Below, in pieces: positions 22,417 through 30,593 of a stretch of 64,000 nucleotides of DNA; positions within the stretch are counted from its first letter, which is position 1, and every line of letters begins with the position of its first letter. The translations under genes were made by a program, and so were the position numbers. Under the pieces are notes generated by a model. That model was not told where the DNA came from and did not search any database. It was given only the letters and a program-made list of their open reading frames with translations. This DNA comes from Halobaculum marinum (GTDB lineage Archaea; Halobacteriota; Halobacteria; Halobacteriales; Haloferacaceae): NCBI RefSeq assembly GCF_029338555.1, contig NZ_CP119990.1:62001-126000 (forward strand). The letters run 5' to 3'.

Positions 22417-23058
22417 GTGTCAAATATTTGGTTCAGAAACTACGGTTCGCCTTCGCCTGCTCGTGTTGTTCATCGGGATGGTGGTCTCTTTGTGGACACA
22501 GCAGACATCAAAGGCGAGATTGCGCTCCTTGGTGCGACGCCGGAGGAATTGAATATCTCTAGGGTCGGGATGAGTGCCGACGTTCAACTTACACCGGAAT
22601 CTTTCAGAGAATCGCTAGGTTCCGGTCCCCACTATTTGACTGCGGACATCAATCGCGTGATTGATACAAAGTTTCCAGATTGCACCCCTGGAACAGAGGA
22701 GAAGCGTGCTAAGAACCAGCAATATGACGTAGTTAGTTTGGATGAAATCAAGCACCAAGACGGACCTGTGACGGTAGAAGCTTGGGTAAACGTTGTAGGA
22801 GTGTTTAACACAGGATATATTCAGCAAAAACTCTGGATCGGTGACAGAGAAACCTCTGAATTCCCTCTTGTAATTAATCAAAAATACGACGGGTATCTTG
22901 TTAGAGATGAGAACAAGTACCGGTTTGAAAATGTGATGCCGAATTATAATGAAGAGAAGTTAGAGCTCCAGTTGATCGGAAATGGCTATACTACGATCTC
23001 GCATATCACAACAAAGCGAGGTAGCTCAAAGCCAAAATGGCGATGGATGCCCAGATAA
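22417..23058 (+). CDS. AT-rich accessory protein of unknown function
   Basis: From the GTG at 22417 (a TTG at 22405 is the alternative) this is a 213-residue protein. Its N-terminus SNIWFRNYGSPSPARVVHRD is followed by mixed alpha/beta sequence. The later stretch GPVTVEAWVNVVGVFNTGYI resembles the first strands of an OB-fold but is not decisive. The C-terminus is basic (TTKRGSSKPKWRWMPR). Base composition is far lower in GC than the core genes, indicating recent transfer with the nearby integrase. I assign no function. Confidence 0.6.
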   Translation: MSNIWFRNYGSPSPARVVHRDGGLFVDTADIKGEIALLGATPEELNISRVGMSADVQLTPESFRESLGSGPHYLTADINRVIDTKFPDCTPGTEEKRAKNQQYDVVSLDEIKHQDGPVTVEAWVNVVGVFNTGYIQQKLWIGDRETSEFPLVINQKYDGYLVRDENKYRFENVMPNYNEEKLELQLIGNGYTTISHITTKRGSSKPKWRWMPR

Positions 23059-23150
23059 CTCAGGAGCTTAAATACGGGGTATAAATACTCTATCGGTTGT
23101 CCGCACCTCAATGCTACAGGTTTATTTGGAGGTGATAATTTCCAATCACA

Positions 23151-23636
23151 GTGAAGTATCCCTATGGACTGTCTGAGAGCGAAGTTGTAGAGACGTATGA
23201 ACGGAGTATTGGCTCAGATTGGCTCCAAAGAAACTTGGACAAAATTGTTCTGTCACTGAAGTATAATGAAACAGAGCCACATGCCTATACGTACGGCGTT
23301 GAAGGGATGGTAATTCATCGCATCTCAGAAAGTGTGTTCCAAGTAACTTCGTCTGGACATGTTGGTAGTACGATTAGAGTCAACCGTGAGGGTGTAACGA
23401 CGGTTGCCGACAGTCTCCTATCGGACCGGAAGGAGATCCCGAAGTGGATCATCACTAATATCGACTCAGAGTCTGAGTTGCCAAGTTTCGTCCCATCTGA
23501 TGTAGAATTGGGGCCAACGGTCCGATGCCAAGATTGTGGGGAAGAGGCCAGGGCTGACAAAGTGTATACTCAGGGCGATGATGGTCCAATATGTGATGGC
23601 TGCTGGGAGTGGCCGTTCGGCCCTAAGAATCGTTGA
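23151..23636 (+). CDS. Zinc-ribbon accessory protein
   Basis: A GTG-started 161-residue protein. The first 120 residues are unassigned alpha/beta sequence (YPYGLSESEVVETYERSIGS; VFQVTSSGHVGSTIRVNREG). The C-terminus carries a zinc ribbon (RCQDCGEEARAD and PICDGCWEW), with CxxC pairs about 22 residues apart. Low GC and isolation from core genes suggest that it belongs with the preceding gene to the imported cluster. Nucleic-acid binding through the ribbon is possible but not shown. Confidence 0.6.
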   Translation: MKYPYGLSESEVVETYERSIGSDWLQRNLDKIVLSLKYNETEPHAYTYGVEGMVIHRISESVFQVTSSGHVGSTIRVNREGVTTVADSLLSDRKEIPKWIITNIDSESELPSFVPSDVELGPTVRCQDCGEEARADKVYTQGDDGPICDGCWEWPFGPKNR

Positions 23637-23729
23637 GAATCATTAGGATAGAGCGGCTAGCACTGAGCAAATCTGAATAATAGTAGATCTGACACATCGA
23701 TTTTTACAGGGGAACTTCAACTGACAAAC

Positions 23730-23993
23730 ATGAGACATTGCGATGGATGTGGTGAAACTATTCTGAATGGTGAATGCAAGGGTTGTGGTACGGAGATTGA
23801 GTCAGTGGATCCATTTGTTGAGCGATTAAACGAGAGAAGAACATCCGACCGTGCTCAATGTCCGAAGTGCGTGAACAGAATGTACTCAAATATCAGCGGA
23901 CCAGGGGAACGGGTATCTGCTCAGATGCGCGATCTCGTGACCGAACCGATTCAAATGGGACGGAAGTGTCCGAGTTGTGGACACACAGAATAG
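23730..23993 (+). CDS. Multi-zinc-ribbon protein (87 aa)
   Basis: An 87-residue protein with four CxxC-like pairs: CDGCGE, CKGCGTE, CPKCVNR and CPSCGHTE. The last pair ends like a TFIIS/RpoM-type ribbon, but the core residues of those factors are not all visible. It is the third gene in a row of low-GC ORFs near the integrase. A role as a small nucleic-acid- or protein-binding adaptor is inferred from the ribbons only. Confidence 0.65.
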   Translation: MRHCDGCGETILNGECKGCGTEIESVDPFVERLNERRTSDRAQCPKCVNRMYSNISGPGERVSAQMRDLVTEPIQMGRKCPSCGHTE

Positions 23994-24005
23994 AATTCGA
24001 ATAGC

Positions 24006-24500
24006 TCAGGAGATGCTTCTGACAGGAACCTTCGCCTGTTCGTCCCACTCCTCGTGACCCGACGGGCCCCAACCCACTGACTCCCCCACCAGGTCCCGCA
24101 CCGACCGCGCGTGCATCCGTCACACGTCGACCGGCGTGTCGCCGTCGAATAGCACGAACGCGACCCACGTCGTCCCCAAGTCGCCCGCGAACCGTGGCGC
24201 GACAAGCAACCGGAGCTGTCGCCGCCACAGCCGGAACCGTCCCTCGGCCGGGTACTCGTCACCCACCTGCTTGTGCACGGAGTTCATCTCGATCTTCGTC
24301 GACGAGCTTCTCCGCGAGGACGTGGTCCTCCCCGCGACTCGCCTCGTCGATCCGCCGCAACTCCGAGCGCGGGAGGTCGCCGATCTCCTTCACCGTCCCC
24401 CCGACCGTCGCGAACGCCGCGCGGTCGTAGACCCCAATCGCTGATCCACAGCACACCGGTCAGTGTCAGTCCGACCACACGCTCATAGGCACGTAGCACG
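24006..24500 (-). pseudogene. Decayed membrane-type protein gene with several lesions
   Basis: Reading the minus strand across three frames gives one protein-like string: VLRAYERVVGLTLTGVLWI, then AIGVYDRAAFATVGGTVKEI and LRRIDEASRGEDHVLAEKLV, then MNSVHKQVGDEYPAEGRFRL and FAGDLGTTWVAFVLFDGDTP. It finally continues past a TGA (24120-24122) with ARSVRDLVGESVGWGPSGHE. Joining the parts needs frame changes near 24440 and 24275 and readthrough of that stop. The pieces flow naturally, so I read it as one inactivated gene, not three small ones. Confidence 0.6.
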
Positions 24501-24511
24501 ACTCGATCAGC

Positions 24512-25750
24512 ATGGGTGACGAACGTGTGTCCCGACGCCGGCTCCTCGCAGCGGTTGCCCTCTCTGGCACGATAGCAGGCTGTACAGGCACCTTCCAGAG
24601 CGGGTCCGGTGCGGCCCCATCGAGTGACGGGGCATCGGCCGGCCAAGCGACCTCAGCGGACGCGTCTGGCTCGGCCACCAGCGTCGAGGTCACGGAGGCG
24701 GTGACCGGCATCTCAACTCCGTGGGGACTCGCCTTCCTCCCGGACGAGTCTGGGCTCTTGATCACCGAACAGGACGGGAACCTGCTACTGGCGGACGTGG
24801 AGTCCGACGAGCAGACAGAACTCGAAGGCGTCCCGGAGGTCTATGCTCGCGGTCAGGGTGGGCTCCTGGACGTGACGCTGCACCCCGACTTCGACGCGAA
24901 CGGATTCGTCTACCTCACCTACTCCGTCGCGGGCGACGGCGGCTCGACCACACGAGTCGGTCGCGGCCGACTCGAACGCGACGAGGGTCGACTCGCCGAC
25001 TTCGAACCGATCTACACCGCCCGGCCGTTCGTCGAGTCGACCGGCCACTTCGGCTCGCGAGCGGTCTTCGATCCCGAGGGGTATCTGTACGTGAGCGTCG
25101 GCGACCGGCAGTTCAAGAACTTCGGCCCGGACCACGTCGCACAGCAGTTGGACAACGACCTCGGGTCGGTGCTGCGACTCAACGACGACGGGTCTATCCC
25201 CGACTCGAACCCGTTCGTCGACGACCCAGACGCCTCGGACGCCGTGTTCACCTACGGCAACCGGAACCCGCAGGGGCTCACAGTCCACCCCGAGACTGGT
25301 GCGGTGTGGGAGACGGAGTACGGCGAGCGCGACGGCGACGAGATCAACATCCTCGAAGCGGGAGCGAACTACGGTTGGCCCGTCGCGGACAACTCCTGTG
25401 AGTACGGCAGCAGCGACGCGGTCGGCGTCCCACACGAAGAGCGCGACGACGTCGTCGCACCCGTCTACGGCTGGCCCTGTGGGAGCGGCGGCTTCCCCCC
25501 GAGTGGGACCACCTTCTACGACGGCGACGCGTTCCCCGACTGGCGCGGCGACCTGTTCGTCGCCGGCACGGCGAAGCAGTACCTCGCGCACTTCACGGTC
25601 GACGGCCGGACTGTGACGGAGGTGTCGCCGCTGCTGGCCGATCGCGGTCAGCGGCTCCGTGACGTGACGGTGTCGCCCGTCTCGGGCCACCTCTACGTGG
25701 CGGTGGATGCCGACGACGCGCCGATCTACCGGATCGAACCTGGCCAATAA
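24512..25750 (+). CDS. PQQ-dependent aldose sugar dehydrogenase-like lipoprotein
   Basis: A 412-residue protein exported by a twin-arginine lipoprotein signal (SRRRLLAAVALSGTIAGC, Cys24) with a Ser/Ala-rich linker. The mature part is a six-bladed beta-propeller of the soluble glucose/aldose dehydrogenase family: ISTPWGLAFLPDESGLLIT, the QGGLLDVTLHPDF segment with its catalytic-type His, GHFGSRAVFDPEGYLYVSVG, the GNRNPQGLTVHPETG motif, and the ANYGWPVADNS strand. It would oxidise sugars outside the cell, using PQQ and calcium and passing electrons to the respiratory chain. No PQQ biosynthesis genes are in the window. Confidence 0.85.
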   Translation: MGDERVSRRRLLAAVALSGTIAGCTGTFQSGSGAAPSSDGASAGQATSADASGSATSVEVTEAVTGISTPWGLAFLPDESGLLITEQDGNLLLADVESDEQTELEGVPEVYARGQGGLLDVTLHPDFDANGFVYLTYSVAGDGGSTTRVGRGRLERDEGRLADFEPIYTARPFVESTGHFGSRAVFDPEGYLYVSVGDRQFKNFGPDHVAQQLDNDLGSVLRLNDDGSIPDSNPFVDDPDASDAVFTYGNRNPQGLTVHPETGAVWETEYGERDGDEINILEAGANYGWPVADNSCEYGSSDAVGVPHEERDDVVAPVYGWPCGSGGFPPSGTTFYDGDAFPDWRGDLFVAGTAKQYLAHFTVDGRTVTEVSPLLADRGQRLRDVTVSPVSGHLYVAVDADDAPIYRIEPGQ

Positions 25751-25758
25751 CGTCGGCT

Positions 25759-25774
25759 GGGTCTGTTGAAGTCC
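25759..25774 (+). repeat. Insertion-sequence-end-like 16-mer (copy 1)
   Basis: GGGTCTGTTGAAGTCC is the reverse complement, at 14 of 16 bases, of the sequence at 27122-27137. Together they bracket the PAS histidine kinase as a pair of inverted 16-mers. Such GGCTCTGTTGAA... ends resemble termini of haloarchaeal insertion sequences as I remember them. Confidence 0.4.
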
Positions 25775-25993
25775 TCAACACCTGATAGGTGTCGGGTGCT
25801 GAATAGAGAGCGCAAGTCGGCTACTGTTGAGCCACCATCGGCGGTAGCACCCAGTGGTAGATACAGGGGACTTGTCTATCAAGGCAAATTATAAATTCTA
25901 TTATTTTGTCAGTGTTCGTTGCCAGTTTCAGCATTTATATACCGGTGGCTCGGATAAGCATTATATGATGAGTGATGCTCTGGGTGAATTTAA

Positions 25994-27010
25994 TTGACGG
26001 AGAAGGTGTTCCCGACGGTGTTCGGGAAACTGGAGGCAGCCGTGCTTCTGTTTTCGGAAGATGGAGCCCCGAGGGAATGCAATCCAGCGACCGAACAGCT
26101 ACTGGGCTACAGCCAGACGGAATTGTCCCACACATCGCTGGCCGATCTGATCGCACCACAGGCCGAAGTCGGCGAGGCGCAGGTCTACGACTACATCAAC
26201 AGTGCCGCCAGTGGCGAGACGCAGACGTTCGAGTGGAAGATCCAGCGCGCCAACGGTGAACCTCGATGGGTACAGGTAACCCTCTCTTCTATCTCACTGG
26301 ACGGCGGCCAGTACGTGCTCGGAGAGTTCCAAGATCTGACGGCACACAAAGCCCGAGGACGACGCCTTCAGTTGCTCTACCGAGTACTGCGTCACAACCT
26401 TCGTAACGATATGAACGTTATCCTGGGATACGCCGACGACCTCCAGGAGGCGGTCGAAGACGCTGACATCGAGCGCCAACTCGATATTGTCAAAAGAACT
26501 GCCCAGAAAGTCGGGGGCTTGAGCGATTCGGTGGCAGATCTGGAGCGGCTCATCGAGAAGGACGCCTCGGAACGCCACCGAATGAACGTCGTCGAGATCG
26601 TCCGGACGGTCGTCGCCGAAGTAGAAGACAAGTCCCCCGAGACAAGCATCGAAGTAAGCAGCGAGATGGAGGAGACGTATGTCAGCGTTGACGAGGGATT
26701 CAAAATTGCGCTGGAACACGTCATAGTCAACGGCATCGAACACAACGACACCGACGACCCCCACGTAACCATCAGTCAGGACGTCTCCGATCACGGCGTT
26801 GTCATCAGGGTCGCTGATAATGGCCCCGGCATCCCCGAGATGGAGATTAATGCGCTAGAGAATGGACCCACACCCCTTGAGCATGGTAGCGGACTGGGGC
26901 TGTCGATCATTCAATGGTGTACTCGCTCGCTTGGCGGTGACATCGATATCGATACTCACGAAGACACCGGAACCACCGTGTCGATCCACCTCCCTCGCCT
27001 CGTCCGATAG
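25994..27010 (+). CDS. PAS-domain sensor histidine kinase
   Basis: A 338-residue soluble kinase. A PAS domain spans residues 1-120 (FGKLEAAVLLFSEDGAPREC and WKIQRANGEPRWVQVTLSSI). The phosphoacceptor region contains LYRVLRHNLRNDMNVILGYA, typical of haloarchaeal HisKA domains. The C-terminal ATPase has an N-box (HVIVNGIEHNDTD), a G1 box (VADNGPGIP) and a G2 box (GSGLGLSIIQW). No membrane helix is present, so it reads an intracellular signal. An in-frame stop directly precedes the TTG at 25994, so the start is this TTG or the GTG at 26006. No response regulator is adjacent. Confidence 0.85.
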   Translation: MTEKVFPTVFGKLEAAVLLFSEDGAPRECNPATEQLLGYSQTELSHTSLADLIAPQAEVGEAQVYDYINSAASGETQTFEWKIQRANGEPRWVQVTLSSISLDGGQYVLGEFQDLTAHKARGRRLQLLYRVLRHNLRNDMNVILGYADDLQEAVEDADIERQLDIVKRTAQKVGGLSDSVADLERLIEKDASERHRMNVVEIVRTVVAEVEDKSPETSIEVSSEMEETYVSVDEGFKIALEHVIVNGIEHNDTDDPHVTISQDVSDHGVVIRVADNGPGIPEMEINALENGPTPLEHGSGLGLSIIQWCTRSLGGDIDIDTHEDTGTTVSIHLPRLVR

Positions 27011-27121
27011 ATATGCAGCACCTTCCTATCGGCTAATTCAGCCATTCGTCGATGAATCCAAGAACAGTGATTTGCTGACTACACCCTCTGAATCTTGCAC
27101 GTTGGTTCTGTCAGCTCCAGA

Positions 27122-27137
27122 GGATTTCAACAGAGCC
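27122..27137 (+). repeat. Insertion-sequence-end-like 16-mer (copy 2)
   Basis: GGATTTCAACAGAGCC. About 60 bases before it (from TGCTGACTA near 27074) also resemble the bases before copy 3 (from TGCTGACTA near 29964). A longer terminal region of the same element therefore seems to be duplicated. No transposase gene is nearby. Confidence 0.45.
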
Positions 27138-27151
27138 TTTGCAGTCTGTTC

Positions 27152-28201
27152 CTATTCCCAGGAGAACCCCTGAGGGGCAGTCGGTGGTGTGAGTGGACTC
27201 GACGGGAGGTCAGTGCTCGGCTCTGGGTCGTTATACGCCTTCGGAGCCACGTCGTTCGGTGCGCTCGGATAGAACAGCGACGCAATCGCGTGGATGTGTT
27301 GGCGACCGACGTCTAGTTCGAACTGGCCGCCACCGAACATCTGTATCTCGTGTTCGCAACAGTAGTCAACCGTGTCGAAGAGCGACTGGACTGACCCGAA
27401 CCGCGACGGTTTGATGTTGAGCCACTCAGGTTCCCACGGTAGGTCCTTCACCGTCTCAACCCCACGAATCGGGTAATCCCATGTGACACGAGCCTCCTCT
27501 CCTTCGAACAGTGGTTGTGTCTGTTCGTTCAGTTCTGGATCCTCGATGAGCGCCTCAGGGAAGCCTTCAATGACCTGTTTGTACAGCTCCGGATCAGCTG
27601 GTTGGTCGACCGTCGTCCCATGGTACTGGCCCTTCAGGTCGAGCGTCTGAACTGCATCGGTCGCCGCAAGGCGTTCGATGACCTCTTCGCTCCACTCAGA
27701 AGTTGGATCGAGTTTGAACTCCAACTCAGGGTTTCGGTTGAGCCAATCGATGATTCGATCCCCAGTTGGTGGCTCCTCCAAACGCGTGCTCACAACGAAC
27801 CGGACCGGCTCGTACGTACGCCCTAGTTGCTCGGCGAGGTTCGTATCGGCCTGTTTGAGTGCAAGATCCAACGCAGCGCTCTCGAATGCCCACTGCCGAT
27901 AATTGTGGAAAATTGACTGCCCCGGTTCGTCACCGAAGAAGAAATCAATCTCAGAGAGCTGGTTCGAGAACTCGCTGAGAGTGTATTCGCCCGTGATGGG
28001 AAATTCCGCGCCGGCGTCGTGAAGTGTGTCGTGTGCCTCGTTGTCGTATGTGACGTCCTCGCCACGTCCAGTACTCCCATTGCCGTGTAACGAGACGATA
28101 GTCGTTGCTCGGGTGAAACCACTAGACGTGTCTCGTTCGAGTTGTTCGAGACTATAGTCCTCAATCCGGAGTTCGAGATCGGCGACGTGGTCGTACAGCA
28201 T
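27152..28201 (-). CDS. Enolase-superfamily (muconate cycloisomerase-like) protein
   Basis: A 349-residue protein. An N-terminal capping domain precedes a (beta/alpha) barrel with superfamily-like strands: ELEFKLDPTSEW, AVQTLDLKGQYHG, EEARVTWDYPI, WLNIKPSRFGSV and MFGGGQFELDVGRQH. The ordered Lys, Asp, Glu and Lys positions resemble mandelate racemase/muconate-lactonising enzymes, which remove a proton next to a carboxylate. The metal ligands are not all certain by eye, so a divergent or inactive member is possible. The substrate is unknown. It stands alone on the minus strand between two insertion-sequence-like ends. Confidence 0.7.
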   Translation of the reverse strand: MLYDHVADLELRIEDYSLEQLERDTSSGFTRATTIVSLHGNGSTGRGEDVTYDNEAHDTLHDAGAEFPITGEYTLSEFSNQLSEIDFFFGDEPGQSIFHNYRQWAFESAALDLALKQADTNLAEQLGRTYEPVRFVVSTRLEEPPTGDRIIDWLNRNPELEFKLDPTSEWSEEVIERLAATDAVQTLDLKGQYHGTTVDQPADPELYKQVIEGFPEALIEDPELNEQTQPLFEGEEARVTWDYPIRGVETVKDLPWEPEWLNIKPSRFGSVQSLFDTVDYCCEHEIQMFGGGQFELDVGRQHIHAIASLFYPSAPNDVAPKAYNDPEPSTDLPSSPLTPPTAPQGFSWE

Positions 28202-28302
28202 TGTCTATTTTTTACGAGAGAGGGAAGTAAAGGTAGTGGAGACACCGGTCGAACTAGGTAACATCCGTGTCACTGCGTGTGCGATTCTCTGGAGCCAGTC
28301 AA

Positions 28303-28644
28303 TCACGGGACCTTGATGTAGCGATACCCCTCGTCTTGTAGTCTGGTCAGCACACCGACTGACGTCGGGGCTGTCTCAGCTGCGTCATGAATATCGTCGA
28401 TTGTTAATCCTGCTGCCTGCATCGATTTTTCGCACGCGATGAACTGAACGTCGCCTTTGGATAGCTCAGCGATATCCTCGGCGTACGTGGAGTCCGCTCG
28501 AACGAGGTCGATACCAGAGGCGTTTGCCACGACTGCAACGGCATCGATCTCCACGGAGTCGTCGTCGAAGATTCCTCCGGCATACCGAATCGTTGCGTCC
28601 TGAATGTCGTCGTCTCCATCTGCGAGGTGGAAGACAGTCTTCAT
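28303..28644 (-). CDS. DsrE-family protein
   Basis: A 113-residue protein starting MKTVFHLADGDDDIQDATIR. The family's alternating strands follow: IDAVAVVANASGIDLVRAD, the cysteine-bearing DVQFIACEKSMQAAGL, and the C-terminal VGVLTRLQDEGYRYIKVP. DsrE/DsrF-like proteins take part in sulfur relay. Cys at the end of the fourth strand is the conserved candidate sulfur carrier. The open frame extends 16 codons upstream, but the family start is this methionine. It is divergent from the CoA-binding gene. Confidence 0.8.
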   Translation of the reverse strand: MKTVFHLADGDDDIQDATIRYAGGIFDDDSVEIDAVAVVANASGIDLVRADSTYAEDIAELSKGDVQFIACEKSMQAAGLTIDDIHDAAETAPTSVGVLTRLQDEGYRYIKVP

Positions 28645-28824
28645 ACCGCATTCGTCAGTGGGGTGTCGGTAAGTGTTTTCGACGCCGCACAATTGGAAGG
28701 TGGAGGCTGGGATATCAGAGCCGCCAATGTGGACTGAGGATAGGTCGGTCGTAGCGCAGCTAGTTGAAGAAAGGGACAGGGTTTCCGGCGAAACACTGAT
28801 CTTCTGTCTCTTGCTAACGGATGT

Positions 28825-29247
28825 ATGCCCATCGAAGACGCCGACGGGCTCCGTCGGATTCTTGGATACAATCGCGTCGCCGTAGTCGGGGCGTCGACAT
28901 CCTACGAGAAGTCAGCGCACATCGTGCCAGCATATCTTCAGCGCCACGGATATGAACTTCGTCCGGTCAACCCAACCGCCGACGAGATATTCGGCATCCA
29001 AGCGTACGACTCCCTGGCCGACGTTATCGACCCGATTGACATTGTCGAGATTTTTCGGCCGGGCGATGAGGTTCCTGGAATCGTCGAACAGGCTCTCGAT
29101 CGAGACGACGTGAAGGCAATCTGGATACAACCCGGAATCCGAAACGATGAGGCGGTTCAAAAAGCGGAAGCAAACGGAATTGAAGTCGTCCAAGACCGGT
29201 GTATGAAGGTCGAACACGGACAACTGATTCGTCATCCTATGGACTGA
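28825..29247 (+). CDS. CoA-binding domain protein (YccU type)
   Basis: A 140-residue Rossmann protein beginning with RILGYNRVAVVGASTSYEKS and containing GYELRPVNPTADEIFGIQAY and DIVEIFRPGDEVPGIVEQAL. The end reads KAIWIQPGIRNDEAVQKAEA, EVVQDRCMKVEHGQL. This is the standalone CoA-binding fold related to succinyl-CoA synthetase alpha. It lies divergent to the DsrE gene. No partner catalytic subunit is adjacent. Confidence 0.85.
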   Translation: MPIEDADGLRRILGYNRVAVVGASTSYEKSAHIVPAYLQRHGYELRPVNPTADEIFGIQAYDSLADVIDPIDIVEIFRPGDEVPGIVEQALDRDDVKAIWIQPGIRNDEAVQKAEANGIEVVQDRCMKVEHGQLIRHPMD

Positions 29248-29535
29248 GTCGTGGAAGGACTGACTTGCGCCCTGAATTCAGCACGACCGTAGAAACCTCA
29301 CCGAATGCTGTCAGGAGCGGCGTGCAAGACTTAGAGGGTGTATGCAGCAGCGACATTCGGATTATCTACTCAATTCATGCTGAACTGGCCCGCTCGGTGG
29401 GGTTGCGTACCTTGCGGTTGGATCGCAAGGGACGGGTGATGGGTCGTCGGTATCGGTTGTGGACTCTCCGACGGACGTTCAGCCACCCGAATAAGCGCGT
29501 CGTACTGTAAAATCACTCTCAATAACTAACCGTGG
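29248..29535. other. Intergenic region, possible remnant
   Basis: One plus-strand frame stays open from before 29248 to 29510 (LARSVGLRTLRLDRKGRVMG, RRYRLWTLRRTFSHPNKRVV) but has no start of its own and matches no family I know. I treat it as non-coding or as a remnant. Confidence 0.3.
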
Positions 29536-29559
29536 GTGGCTCCCATGTCGATGTGTACC

Positions 29560-29808
29560 ATGCCACTCTATATGGACGTTCATAGGGACGTCGATGCAAG
29601 CGTTGAGGATGTTGTAGAAGCTCACAAAAAGGATCTCGAAACCCAGGAGAAACACGGCGTGAAATACTTGAGATATTGGGTGGATGAAGACAAGGGAGCC
29701 GTCTTTTGCCTTTTTGAGGGGCCCAGCAAAGAAGCGGGTGAGAAAGTCCACAAAGAAGCCCACGGGCTCACTGCAGACGAGATCTTCGAAGTCGAACAGG
29801 GCGAGTGA
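29560..29808 (+). CDS. DUF4242 (SCO4226-like) small protein
   Basis: From the ATG at 29560 this is an 82-residue ferredoxin-like protein opening MPLYMDVHRDVDASVEDVVE. It continues with KHGVKYLRYWVDEDKGAVFC, LFEGPSKEAGEKVHKEAHGL and an acidic end. The His8 position and the GVKYLRYW / GAVFCLFEGPS strands match DUF4242 proteins, some of which bind nickel. Upstream starts (29536 GTG, 29545 ATG) are possible but less like the family. Confidence 0.8.
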   Translation: MPLYMDVHRDVDASVEDVVEAHKKDLETQEKHGVKYLRYWVDEDKGAVFCLFEGPSKEAGEKVHKEAHGLTADEIFEVEQGE

Positions 29809-30015
29809 ATCAGGCCTCTCGAAACACCTACGTTTGACAACCCCCAAGAATTCCCTCTGTCTCTACGAACCAGCTCTGCTGAGGTTCCTTCGATAGATTG
29901 GGCGGTCTGTATGCTACCTATATTGGGCACTCAGTGTATGCCAACACCAGTAACTTCCCGATGCTGACTATGCGTTCTGTAATCAGCACGGCCTCAGCAA
30001 ATCATCAGCAGCCAA

Positions 30016-30031
30016 GGGTTTCAACAGAGCC
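30016..30031 (+). repeat. Insertion-sequence-end-like 16-mer (copy 3)
   Basis: GGGTTTCAACAGAGCC, 15 of 16 bases identical to the copy at 27122 and in the same orientation. The preceding 60 bases are also related. The two copies bracket the enolase-like, DsrE, CoA-binding and DUF4242 genes. Confidence 0.45.
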
Positions 30032-30091
30032 CGTCGGCTGTAGATCGCTCCGGATCCGTTTTCTAACGGCGGTTGTCCGAGATCGACTTCT

Positions 30092-30129
30092 GTGGAGTCG
30101 GTATCCCGTTTTCAAATAGCTATGCGGGG
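30092..30129 (+). repeat. 38-bp imperfect direct repeat, right copy
   Basis: Matches 20349-20386 at 32 of 38 positions with the core AAATAGCTATGCG. No gene start follows on the minus strand here, unlike at the left copy. It may be a detached promoter fragment or one side of an integrated element. Confidence 0.5.
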
Positions 30130-30239
30130 TGTGGATGTGGCGTCGAGAGTCCTCTCGGACCCAGGCTTAAACTTCCACACCGAACCGGCTCCGGATCTGC
30201 TTCCTCAACGTCTTTGCCGGTCCGGGCACAAAGAGGGAT

Positions 30240-30425
30240 ATGGAGTACGACTTCACACGCTCGGTGGTCCCACTCGTCGCGATCGTCGCCATCGCGGCGG
30301 TCGCGCTCACGTCCGTGATGACTCCGTCGACGGTCTTCATGATGGTCCTGCCCTCGATGATCATCTTCTCGATCGTCGCGTACTTCTTCGGGATGAAACA
30401 CGGCGAGTTCCGCGCCAGTCCCTGA
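30240..30425 (+). CDS. Two-helix small membrane protein (61 aa)
   Basis: MEYDFTRSVVPLVAIVAIAA starts a first membrane helix. A second (VFMMVLPSMIIFSIVAYFFG) ends in a short basic tail (MKHGEFRASP). The GC-rich third positions and clear hydrophobic pattern support coding. Function unknown. Confidence 0.65.
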   Translation: MEYDFTRSVVPLVAIVAIAAVALTSVMTPSTVFMMVLPSMIIFSIVAYFFGMKHGEFRASP

Positions 30426-30593
30426 CGGCTCACCTCGCTCGCCGACGCCCGCGGAGTCGCGGCCCACGCTTGACCCGAGTAGCTTGCCCGCTTCGCGACC
30501 CACGGCGAGGCGTTCACCCCTCCGACACGGGGGTCCCCGCCGGATAGACAGACCAACGGAGACGGCTATCTCGACTCGACTGCGGCGCTCCTC

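Larger units (their letters stand above)
29809..30239. other. Intergenic region carrying repeat remnants
   Basis: About 430 bases. I see no gene. The stretch contains the third insertion-sequence-end-like 16-mer (30016) and the right copy of the 38-bp direct repeat (30092). Confidence 0.5.

Noticed and set aside
29199-29510. Possible transposase remnant
   Set aside because: The open frame is basic, but I could not find DDE or other transposase motifs and the frame has no start.
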